From GCA-2718815 sp963578105 (GTDB lineage: Bacteria; Planctomycetota; Planctomycetia; Pirellulales; Pirellulaceae): 64,000 bases of DNA. Location of the stretch: contig CAUZBP010000010.1 of NCBI GenBank assembly GCA_963578105.1, positions 1 to 64,000 on the forward strand, in the 5' to 3' direction. Made by a program: the position numbers and the translations under genes. This document shows positions 47,101 to 54,761 of this stretch, piece after piece; positions within the stretch are counted from its first letter, which is position 1; each line of letters opens with the position of its first letter. Below the pieces are notes generated by a model. The model made no database searches and was not told the origin of the DNA. It was given only the letters and a program-made list of their open reading frames with translations.

Positions 47101-47549
47101 GCCTGATCGGATTAAGATTATTGAATGTCTACCTCGCGCTGCAGGGAGTACCTCCTCAATCGCTCGATGTGCTGACGATGCTAGGATTTGTCATCCTCAT
47201 CGGCACCTCCGTCAACAACGCTATCCTGATTGTGCACCAGGCTCTCAACTACTCACGAAATCACGGGTGGGATTCGCGGAAGGCAGTACTGGAAAGCGTG
47301 CGAGTTAGAATTCGTCCGATCTTCATGACCATGGCTACCACGGTATTGGGTCTTTGTCCCTTGGTATTGTTCCCGGGCGCAGGTAGCGAACTCTATCGAG
47401 GCCTGGGAAGTGTTGTACTGGGAGGCCTGTTCCTTTCGACACTCTTCACACTGTTGTTGGTACCCACGCTGTTCACCCTGCTTCTCGACGTGAAAGCGAA
47501 GCTGCATTCTCTTCTGCACCGACCCGAACCGGCTGACTCTGGTTTTTGA
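44199..47549 (+). CDS. Efflux RND transporter permease (HAE1/AcrB type)
   Basis: A 1116-residue inner-membrane pump with twelve membrane segments in the AcrB plan. N-terminal helix at about 12-32; PWxGASPHEIE-type motif (WPGASPHEIE at 51-60); transmembrane block about 385-590, including GMLVDNAVVVLENIYRH, where one of the two transmembrane-4 Asp residues of AcrB is kept and the other is Asn; second block about 925-1100. Residues about 145-205 (KFQQELPHLSNALEPARR... to SENIDVPKL) form an insertion not seen in standard AcrB-like pumps. The pump follows the adaptor and probably shares its transcript. Substrates unknown. Confidence 0.93.
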   Translation: MHPIEACVRNPVKVSVGVLIVTLFGLISLFRMPMQLTPEIQTPTITVKTRWPGASPHEIERAIVKEQEDQLKSVEGLRKMSSESENSRGTVKMEFVVGTDMSEALIKVSSRLQQVPEYPEDADEPIIAMSDAADRAIAWFILSQRMPTRGDIAKFQQELPHLSNALEPARRAHNPGLSVLRLRRIAEAHPEIAARLPSENIDVPKLRKFAQDFIESRFERCRGVSTSNVFGGQDPELRVEVDPQKLAARNLTITDLRQALRGENVDTSAGDFSEGKRRWVVRTRGQFQDPQQVADQVLIADKNGPIYVRDVAEVRLDFKKPESSVRRFGTSNIAINCLRETGANVLEVMHLLRQATGELNAGILKENGLQLTQVYDETDYIYAAVGLVNWNIFIGGMLTVAVLLIFLRSVRATLIVTLAIPTSIVGTFLLLNGLGRSLNVISLAGLAFAVGMLVDNAVVVLENIYRHYQTQEPTFKVAVKATQEVWGAVVASTLTTLAVFLPVVLVKEEAGQLFLDIALAISCAVGLSLLVSVTVIPTASARLFRRPRHGRVSRKPGTVERIAQRFVAAVITFLRYFQQGFVRQLVLVAVFIIASLITIVFFLPQVEYLPTGNRNLAIGVILPPPGYNLEEMMRMGAYVEEKLAPYWDLNPESDEARALDFPAIGDWFYVTRGRQVFMGLRAYNPTESWRLVQLLWTLNGIFDDGTRIISFQSSLFEQGLGAGRTIDIEVSGPELAHLVKLGRQIMKDVPDVFPPEFRLQVQVRPVPSLDLSNPELHVKPKGEHAVTLGIRAADLGYTVDALVDGAYVTDFFQGGDKIDLAIVGKHSFVQHTQDIEALQIATPTGQLVTLGTIADVSLNSGPEQINRRERERTITIQVTPPEQISLQESIERIDAEILEPLEAGGELSGGYRINLSGTVDKLRATWTALFWNVLLALAITYLLMAALFESWLYPLAIIFSVLLGAVGGLIGLRLLNVYLALQGVPPQSLDVLTMLGFVILIGTSVNNAILIVHQALNYSRNHGWDSRKAVLESVRVRIRPIFMTMATTVLGLCPLVLFPGAGSELYRGLGSVVLGGLFLSTLFTLLLVPTLFTLLLDVKAKLHSLLHRPEPADSGF

Positions 47550-47733
47550 CCGTCTGGAATGAATCCCCTGACGACATCCCCGTCGCGGAAGACCTCAGGA
47601 AAAATCGCCGCGTCATCTGTCGCAAAGAGAAGCACAGGAAATGCTAAGTTCCAGGTCAACACGACTTGAAAGCGGGCCTCAAATGGGCGATAAGTGAAAC
47701 ACCCTCAGTGACTCATCCGATCCGTAGCCAGCA

Positions 47734-49209
47734 TTGAAATGCATCGTGACAACACTCGCACGTTTTACTTTTTGTCGCGTCAGTTTGTGCACCGCACCAC
47801 CACACACTTTCTGTCTGATGTTGCTGACGAGTCTGCTGGGAATGTCCGGCCACCTCCGGGACTCCGTTTGCGCCGCTGAGTGGAACGCAGGTGTGGCCAA
47901 ACAAATCATCACGCCAGAGAAAGCAGTCTGGCTTGCCGGTTACGGTTCGAAACGCGCCCCCGATGGAAAACTGCACGACCTTTGGATGAAGGCCTTGGCA
48001 CTGGACGACGGTCAGGGAGGACGTGCCGTACTGATTACCAGCGATTTCCAGGGAGTCCCGAAAAGCATGAGTGACCGGGTATTCCGGCAGTTAGCGGAGA
48101 ATTTCGGGCTCGAACGCCGACAGGTGATGTTCACTTTTTCCCACAATCACTGCGGCCCCCGCTTGGGTGACGATTTAATTGACTATTACCCCATCGATGC
48201 CAACCAGGTCCGATTGGTGCAAGAGTACACGTCTCTCATGGTGGATAAAGTGGTGGAACTAGTTGGCGAAGCGATCAGCAACGTCGCACCCGCGTCTCTG
48301 CAAACAGGTGAGGGAACCACAAGCTTTGCCGTCAATCGCCGTAACAACCGCGAATCGCAAGTACCGGCTTTGCGAGCCCAGGGGATTCCGTTGAAAGGGC
48401 CCGTCGACCATTCCGTGCCGATCTTGACGGTCACGCGACCCAGTGGAAAGTTGGTGGTCATCTTGTTTGGCTACGCGTGTCACCCCACAACTCTCCAATT
48501 CACCAAGTGGTGTGGTGATTATCCGGGCTTCGCTCAATTGGAGATCGAACAGGCTCATCCCGGTGTCACCGCCATGTTTGTTAACACTTGTGGTGGTGAT
48601 CAGAATCCTTTGCCTCGCCGCAGTGTCGAGTTGTGCCGTCAATACGGACACATGCTCGCGGTTGCAGTCGAAAAAGCAATGCAGTCACCACTGAAGTCCG
48701 TACCACCGGGTTTACGAACTGCCTTCGAATATGTCGAACTCTCGTATCTCAAGGTAGTCAACCGGGAAGACTTGAGCGTCGGAATGCGGAGCGAACACCC
48801 GGTTCGCGCTCGCTGGGCCGCCCGTCTGGCAGAACAAATGGACCAAGGAGCGATATTTCCTTCGTCCTACCCCTATCCCGTGCACGCCTGGCGACTTGGC
48901 AATCAGATACTGATCATCGGGATGGGTGCAGAAACAGTCGTGGACTACGCCTTGCGATTCAAGCAGGAATTCGGACCGCGTACTTGGGTATGTGGTTATA
49001 CGGACGACATGATCGCCTACATTCCCTCTCGCCGGGTGTGGGAAGAGGGGGGTTACGAAGGTGGCTGGAATCTCTATGAGTATGGCCGCCCGGCCTACCG
49101 CTGGGCGGGAGACATTGAAGACCGGGTTGCTGCTTCGGTTCACAAACTGGTGCAACGCGTGTCACCGGCAGAACGACGCCCAGGTAACCATTACCCGCAT
49201 CGAAATTGA
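47734..49209 (+). CDS. Neutral/alkaline ceramidase-like secreted protein (copy 1)
   Basis: Up to 491 residues. The first possible start is a TTG at 47734; an ATG at 47818 would give 463 residues, and neither has a clear ribosome site. A signal segment (CLMLLTSLLGMSGHL) precedes the N-terminal domain of neutral ceramidases: AGVAKQIITPEKAVWLAGYG, FTFSHNHCGPRLGDD (zinc-binding His), FGYACHPTTL and GGDQNPLPRR. Full ceramidases are 650-750 residues and have a C-terminal Ig-like domain, absent here, so the substrate may not be ceramide. A similar gene follows at 49394. Confidence 0.85.
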   Translation: MKCIVTTLARFTFCRVSLCTAPPHTFCLMLLTSLLGMSGHLRDSVCAAEWNAGVAKQIITPEKAVWLAGYGSKRAPDGKLHDLWMKALALDDGQGGRAVLITSDFQGVPKSMSDRVFRQLAENFGLERRQVMFTFSHNHCGPRLGDDLIDYYPIDANQVRLVQEYTSLMVDKVVELVGEAISNVAPASLQTGEGTTSFAVNRRNNRESQVPALRAQGIPLKGPVDHSVPILTVTRPSGKLVVILFGYACHPTTLQFTKWCGDYPGFAQLEIEQAHPGVTAMFVNTCGGDQNPLPRRSVELCRQYGHMLAVAVEKAMQSPLKSVPPGLRTAFEYVELSYLKVVNREDLSVGMRSEHPVRARWAARLAEQMDQGAIFPSSYPYPVHAWRLGNQILIIGMGAETVVDYALRFKQEFGPRTWVCGYTDDMIAYIPSRRVWEEGGYEGGWNLYEYGRPAYRWAGDIEDRVAASVHKLVQRVSPAERRPGNHYPHRN

Positions 49210-49393
49210 AGAAGATGGCATCCGTAGCACGAACCTGTCGTTGATACCCGAGGGACTGGAACAGCAGATCGACTTCAAGAATGTTGCGGCAATGCTTTAT
49301 CTAGAAAATCCAGAAACCTCCTGGCTACCTGGACAACCGTAAGCGGCGCCGTAACATCGTTTCATTAAAACCCCGTCATCCAGAGTACCTTTC

Positions 49394-50770
49394 ATGCGAG
49401 CCGTTTGGATCACCTTCCTGGCCTTCACTGTCACCGTGTCTGCCACGACTTCCTTTGGCGCCCCATGGCAGGCGGGTGTCGCCAGCGTCAACATCACACC
49501 ACTGGAACCGATGTGGCTCTCGGGCTACGGGGGTCGCGATAAACCCGCGACAGGAAAACTGACTGACCTGTGGGCCAAGGCATTGTCACTCACCGCTGCC
49601 GACGGGCAGCCGGCTGTGCTGGTGACCATGGACCTGCTGGGAATCGATCGCACACTGTCTCTGGCAATCTGCCATCGTCTGGAACAACAGTACAACCTGC
49701 GGCGAGCTGATATCGTGTTGTCGGTCTCGCACACTCACACGGGTCCGGTAGTCGGACGCAATCTGGCCTGCGCGTATGATCTGGATGCTCGACAGCAGCG
49801 TCTTATCGATCAGTACGCTGAGGGTCTGGTGGAAAAGATTGTTCAGGTTGTGGGAGCGGCAATCACGAACACCGTTCCCGCCACGTTGTTCACTGGCAAC
49901 GGCAGGGCCGCCTTTGCTGTCAACCGGCGGAATAATCCGGAACCCGAAATATCAGAACTTCGCTCCGCCAACAAACTCGTGGGCCCTGTCGATCACGACG
50001 TGCCCGTGTTAGCAGTCCGTGCCACCACCGGCAAACTCCTTGCGATCGTCTGTGGCTATGCCTGTCACGCCACCGTACTGAACGATTACTCCTGGTCAGG
50101 TGATTGGCCTGGGTTCACACAGTTGGAACTGGAACAACGCCATCCAGGTTCGACGGCCCTGTTCTGGGCCGGATGTGGGGCTGACCAGAATCCGCTGCCG
50201 CGCCGCCAGGTCGAATTGGCGCGGAGTTACGGGCGGCAGTTGGCAGATGCGGTTGATACCGCGCTCGAATCTGACATGACTACAATCCCGTCACGATTGC
50301 GCAGAACGTACGAAGAACTCGATCTCCAGTTTGCCTCATTACCTTCTCGCGAACAACTCACAAGAGAAGCTTCTGGCGACAACGCGACAGCCCGCCGGGC
50401 CCGACTGCTGTTGCAACAGTGGGATCGCGACGGCCAACTCGCCGCGACCTACCCTTACCCCCTACAAACCTGGCAATTAGGTAACCACTTGACGTGGGTC
50501 TTTCTCGGTGGAGAGGTCGTCGTTGACTACGCGTTGCGTTTGAAACGGGAACTCGCACCCCACACGACCTGGGTCGCGGGCTATGCCAATGACGTCATGG
50601 CCTATATCCCTTCGCGGCGTGTGCTGCTGGAAGGCGGTTACGAAGGGGGTGGTGCAATGGTGTACTACGGTCTACCTTCAGCGTGGACCATGGAGGTTGA
50701 AAAACAAATCGTGGCTCATGTTCGAGCACAGGCCAGGATGCACGGCACCGGCCGCGCTTCGCAACCTTAG
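49394..50770 (+). CDS. Neutral/alkaline ceramidase-like secreted protein (copy 2)
   Basis: 458 residues with a signal peptide ending near residue 22 (TTSFGAPWQ). Same domain as the upstream copy, matching it block by block: AGVASVNITPLEPMWLSGYG, VSHTHTGPVVGRN, CGYACHATVL, GADQNPLPRR and YANDVMAYIPSRRVLLEGGYEGG. Where copy 1 has SHNHCGP this copy has SHTHTGP, the more usual form of the zinc motif. The pair is a tandem duplication that has since diverged, on one strand 184 bases apart. C-terminal ceramidase domain absent, as in copy 1. Confidence 0.88.
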   Translation: MRAVWITFLAFTVTVSATTSFGAPWQAGVASVNITPLEPMWLSGYGGRDKPATGKLTDLWAKALSLTAADGQPAVLVTMDLLGIDRTLSLAICHRLEQQYNLRRADIVLSVSHTHTGPVVGRNLACAYDLDARQQRLIDQYAEGLVEKIVQVVGAAITNTVPATLFTGNGRAAFAVNRRNNPEPEISELRSANKLVGPVDHDVPVLAVRATTGKLLAIVCGYACHATVLNDYSWSGDWPGFTQLELEQRHPGSTALFWAGCGADQNPLPRRQVELARSYGRQLADAVDTALESDMTTIPSRLRRTYEELDLQFASLPSREQLTREASGDNATARRARLLLQQWDRDGQLAATYPYPLQTWQLGNHLTWVFLGGEVVVDYALRLKRELAPHTTWVAGYANDVMAYIPSRRVLLEGGYEGGGAMVYYGLPSAWTMEVEKQIVAHVRAQARMHGTGRASQP

Positions 50771-50938
50771 TCCCGACGGCTGGTTATCAGTACCATGACC
50801 GGCTCGCTCTTCGGTAGCACCTGGTTCGGCTGCCACCCATTTGTGACGGCGACAGACTTTCCCATGCTAACTTTTGGCGAGCATCCTACCTGAACAACCT
50901 GCACCCCGCCGGTCGCATCCGTCGGGACGGTACTTCAA

Positions 50939-52228
50939 TCAGTTCGGGTGGTCTCCAATCGAATAGAGGGCGTCAAACGTGCGTAGATAGATCCGTCGAC
51001 CGGAAATCGCGGGTGACGCCGCAATGAATTCGTCCAAAGAGTTCGTTGCAAGAATCTTGAACTCACGACCTGACTGGACGACAACCACTGTGCCGTCACG
51101 CGCCGTCAGATAGATTTTACCGTCGCCGTAGACAGGTGACGCCTGGTGCTTATGGCGATGAACCGCGCGTCGATAAACTTCCTCTCCGGTCGCTAAATCG
51201 AGACAAAGCAACACGCCCGCATCACTACAGATGTAAACCAGCGAATCGACTACGAGCGCCGAGGGAATCGTCGGCGAGATCGGCTTGCTCCATAGTCGGT
51301 AATGCGGATCGTCTGAGATGTCGCCTGCACCATCACCGCGCACGACTTGAAAATTCCCCGAGGAGGATGAGGGCACCACAATATGACCTTCAGCTACAAC
51401 GGGCGAAGACGACATGTGCATCGAGGGGTTGTAACCACTTGCCAGGTGAAAGTTGCCGCATCGCCACAACTCTTTTCCGTCCTGAAGATCATGCGCCACA
51501 ATGTAATCCTGACCATGGCTTAACAGGTACTCACGCTCGGCATCGCGATAAATTGCCGGCGTGGCGTAGGAACGCATGCACTTTCCCCGAGCATCAGTTT
51601 CCCGGTCCGAAGTCCAGAACTCTCTTCCTGTCAGCTTATCCAACGCCACAACGCGACTCGAATCGAGGTGGAATATCTGCATATAAAGCAACTCGTCACC
51701 GAACACCGGAGAGGAGGCCATGCCCCAGGGCATGTTCACCTTCTCATAACGGTCCTCAACGTGAAATTGCCATATCTGTTTACCCGACAGGTCCTGACAG
51801 GACACGGTGCCGTTTCCCGAAAATGCCCAGACGTGCCTTCCATCCGTACAGGGGGAAGGTGCCGCCAGGTTTTGCTGTTCCAACTGTTCGGACGGTCCAT
51901 TTCCAATGGGCAGCTCCCACAGTTGCCTACCAGAGAGATCCAGGCAAATCAACAATAGACGTTCCGTCTTCTTCACTGTCGTGGTGAGAAAGATCTTGTC
52001 TTCCCAAACCACGGGCGTGGACGGTGCCACCCCGGGAAGAGGGAACCTCCAATGAACATTTTCCGTTCGACTCCAAGTGACAGGTAAATCCTTTTCCTGA
52101 GTCGTTCCATTTTGCCGTGACCCGCGCCACATGGGCCAGTTTTCCGCGTGAGCCGACGAAAGGCTGAAATTCAGCCCAATCAGGCACAAAACCATGAACG
52201 GAAAAAGAAAACTTACCCGAATCACCAT
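50939..52228 (-). CDS. Secreted PQQ-type beta-propeller repeat protein
   Basis: 429 residues with a signal peptide (FMVLCLIGLNFSLSSAHA). It begins ENWPMWRGSRQNG, the typical opening of planctomycete WD40/PQQ-like propellers, and has repeated blades (PVVWEDKIFLTTT, LSGRQLWELPIGNGP, DLSGKQIWQFHVED, DLATGEEVYRR, PVYGDGKIYLTARDG). The blades are of the BamB/PQQ-repeat kind; no sign of a real PQQ-dependent dehydrogenase active site was seen. It is convergent with the ceramidase-like genes. Confidence 0.88.
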   Translation of the reverse strand: MVIRVSFLFPFMVLCLIGLNFSLSSAHAENWPMWRGSRQNGTTQEKDLPVTWSRTENVHWRFPLPGVAPSTPVVWEDKIFLTTTVKKTERLLLICLDLSGRQLWELPIGNGPSEQLEQQNLAAPSPCTDGRHVWAFSGNGTVSCQDLSGKQIWQFHVEDRYEKVNMPWGMASSPVFGDELLYMQIFHLDSSRVVALDKLTGREFWTSDRETDARGKCMRSYATPAIYRDAEREYLLSHGQDYIVAHDLQDGKELWRCGNFHLASGYNPSMHMSSSPVVAEGHIVVPSSSSGNFQVVRGDGAGDISDDPHYRLWSKPISPTIPSALVVDSLVYICSDAGVLLCLDLATGEEVYRRAVHRHKHQASPVYGDGKIYLTARDGTVVVVQSGREFKILATNSLDEFIAASPAISGRRIYLRTFDALYSIGDHPN

Positions 52229-52879
52229 CGACTGTTCCAGGGAAGAAGAAGGCCCCCTTTTCTTGTAGCAGGGGTTCCAACCAAAGCTGCAAAGGACCCA
52301 CGTTTCGTTTGGTCCGCGGGCAGGCAGGCATAAAAACCGTTCGGTATTCTACCGTAGTCCGGCGCAAAACAACAGTATTGTCCCCAACATCTTCGTGGTC
52401 GGTGCCGGGACACCCGGAAACAACATTCCCGGGTGAAGAGACGTGAAGACCGTTATTAACATTTGCAGATGGGGTCACCAGTGCTCTCAGTGATCTGTGA
52501 CCCCCTGAGAAAACAGCTTACACTGTCCGGGGCTTGACCTTGTCCAAAACCAAACCGATCATAATGGGCAGTTGGCCTGGGCCGCTCTTTTGCAGAGCAG
52601 CGGTCGATGATTCGTCGACCGGGTCGCGCCGTAGCGACTCGAAAAAAGAGCGAGTCAATCTTCCCCGTTCCACGCGGCGTTGGCTCCGTGCTGTCGACCA
52701 TCGAACACAGATGTCACAATCCATTTCGCTGGCATCCTATCAAGCGGGAAATTATTCGAGACGCAAATCCTCCACGCTATCACCTGCTCAACTGGAAGGC
52801 TGGCGCTCTTTTCGAGCGATGGTCCAACACCAGGCCGTCGACGACTAGCAAGCCACTCTAAAAATTCGTAACGCCCGGC
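52229..52879. other. Divergent intergenic region with two hairpins
   Basis: 651 bases between the propeller gene and the symporter. Contains two inverted repeats (separate entry) near 52411-52435 and 52471-52504. Frames around 52534-52861 have no recognisable protein features. Confidence 0.45.
52411..52504 (+). repeat. Two adjacent inverted repeats
   Basis: The first is cacccgg / ccgggtg (52411-52417 and 52429-52435, loop 11 bases). The second is ggggtcac / gtgacccc (52471-52478 and 52497-52504, loop 18 bases). Both are perfect. They are in the divergent region and could be operators or RNA stems; no T-run follows either. Confidence 0.5.
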
Positions 52880-54616
52880 ATGATGTCCTTATCCGCGCTC
52901 GACTGGTTTCTGATCGTGGCCCTCAACGGGTCGATCATTCTCTACGGTGTGTATTTGTCCCGGGGTACAAAACGCAGCGTGGACTGGTTTTTAGCAGCCA
53001 AAGGCTTGCCTTGGTGGATGGTTGGTCTGTCGATGTTTGCCACGGCGGTGGATAGCGGAGACTACGTGGCCGTGGCCGGCGGGGCCTACAAATTTGGATT
53101 GTCTTATATTTCTTCCTGGTGGCTGGGCTTAAGCATCGGCTGGTGTCTCGTCGCTTTTTTCCTGTTTGTCCCCATGTATCGCGCCGGGATGTTCACCAAC
53201 GCGGAATACCTGGAATTCCGTTTTGGACCAGTTGCTCGGGTCATCAGTGTACTGATCCAAATCCAGTCACGTACCAACGTAATGGCCAATGTGGCCTTTT
53301 CGTTATATTTAACCTTCAGCGTATTGACCGGTTGGGGAACACAAACCTGGTGGTTGGTCGTCGGCATTGCCTTGGCAGCGGCTACTTACACGGCCCTGGG
53401 AGGTCTGCGGTCCGTTGCCGTGACAGACGCCATTCAATCGGTGGTCATGATCTTGGCTTCCATCGTCTTGTGGTGGACCGTCTGGGATCATGTAGGGGGA
53501 TGGCAGGGACTGGAAAACCGACTTGACCAACACGTGGCCTCCCATCGAATGTCAGAGGCCACGGCTCATTCCATGACCCACGTCGGTGGTTTAGACAGCA
53601 CAACTGCTCCTGCAGTGATTGTTGTCCTGGGATTCATCCTGGCGCTCTCCGCCTATTGTACGATCAACCAGTCCCAAGCGATGCGTTTGCTCGCAGCGCG
53701 TTCGATCTGGGACATGAAAATGGCAGCGGTCGTGGCCGGATCGGTCACGGCCTTCATGATGTGGTTCAATGTGACATTAGGAGTGTTAGGAAGAGCGGTA
53801 GTACCCGACCTTGAAACCACGGACCAAATTTTGCCAACGCTCATCGAACAATTTGCCCCCACCATGCAAGCAGGTCTCCTGGGAATCATCGTGGCAGGGC
53901 TGCTGGCCGGAGGATTGTCGACCTACGACTCGATAGGTTCCGCATTGGCCTCCGTCTTTACACGCGACATTTACGCTCGCTTTATCCACCCGCACGGGAC
54001 GGACCGGCATTACCTGTTGGTCTCTCGAATCGTCACGGTGGTAGTGATCCTGGCCTCATTTGCTTATATTCCATTCCTAAAAGCGGGCATGCTCGAATTC
54101 TACATGAAGTTGGCCGGAGTGGCGGTGATCCCGCTCTTTACCGTCTACCTGATGGGAGTCTTCACACGTGTGGCCCGGTCTTCGGCCACCATAGGCCTCA
54201 GCGTGGCAATGCTGGCTGGTCTGACGCGGTTTATGAATCCGATGCTTTTAGAATGGGGCCTGGGACCCCTGCCGGTGTGGTGGACTGACATCTGGTGGGG
54301 TTATTTATGGAGTATCCTTGTTACGAGTCTCTCCATGATCGTGGCGAGCATGATCACTGGCTGGGAAAGCCGTGAAACGTTTCAAGGGATGGCCCCTGCC
54401 AGACCGACTCGGCATCAGCCCTCGGACGACTCGGCAGACGAAGAAACCGCACCGGGAGAGACATGGCTGGAAAGGTCCCGCCGAACCGTCCCCACGACGC
54501 TGGAAGGTACTCCACAGACCTCGTCAGAACGGACCGGATGGTGGCTCCAGCCCTGGATTTGGGCAAGTCTGCTGTTACTGATTGTGGGATACTTGAACTT
54601 AGTGGTTTTTTGGTGA
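52880..54616 (+). CDS. Sodium/solute symporter (SSS family)
   Basis: 578 residues with about 13 membrane helices. SSS signatures: GLSMFATAVDSGDYVAVAGGAYKFG near residues 48-75 (where other members have SxxSA-type sequence), AATYTALGGLRSVAVTDAIQSVVM and GIIVAGLLAGGLSTYDSIGSALASVFTRDIY, the last being the best-conserved family stretch. A hydrophilic loop with many charges (about 500-560) precedes the last helix. The solute (sugar, amino acid, sialic acid and others are known for the family) cannot be read. It lies 146 bases upstream of the SelD fusion on the same strand. Confidence 0.92.
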   Translation: MMSLSALDWFLIVALNGSIILYGVYLSRGTKRSVDWFLAAKGLPWWMVGLSMFATAVDSGDYVAVAGGAYKFGLSYISSWWLGLSIGWCLVAFFLFVPMYRAGMFTNAEYLEFRFGPVARVISVLIQIQSRTNVMANVAFSLYLTFSVLTGWGTQTWWLVVGIALAAATYTALGGLRSVAVTDAIQSVVMILASIVLWWTVWDHVGGWQGLENRLDQHVASHRMSEATAHSMTHVGGLDSTTAPAVIVVLGFILALSAYCTINQSQAMRLLAARSIWDMKMAAVVAGSVTAFMMWFNVTLGVLGRAVVPDLETTDQILPTLIEQFAPTMQAGLLGIIVAGLLAGGLSTYDSIGSALASVFTRDIYARFIHPHGTDRHYLLVSRIVTVVVILASFAYIPFLKAGMLEFYMKLAGVAVIPLFTVYLMGVFTRVARSSATIGLSVAMLAGLTRFMNPMLLEWGLGPLPVWWTDIWWGYLWSILVTSLSMIVASMITGWESRETFQGMAPARPTRHQPSDDSADEETAPGETWLERSRRTVPTTLEGTPQTSSERTGWWLQPWIWASLLLLIVGYLNLVVFW

Positions 54617-54761
54617 AATCAATCTTCATTGTTCAGCGCACGACAACCACAACGGTAAACCATCGGTGGGACCGGCACTTGGATGAAGATGGTGTTCTGA
54701 ACTAAACTAATGACCACCCGGGTCCACTGCGCAGGCCGAAACAGGATGGCCGAGATTCAAC

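Noticed and set aside
49061..49342. Possible frameshifted C-terminal extension of ceramidase-like copy 1
   Set aside because: Copy 2 ends at the same domain point without any similar extension, so copy 1 looks complete.
52534..52861. Overlapping plus-strand frames before the symporter
   Set aside because: Two frames of similar length overlap with no motif or hydrophobic pattern; probably chance.
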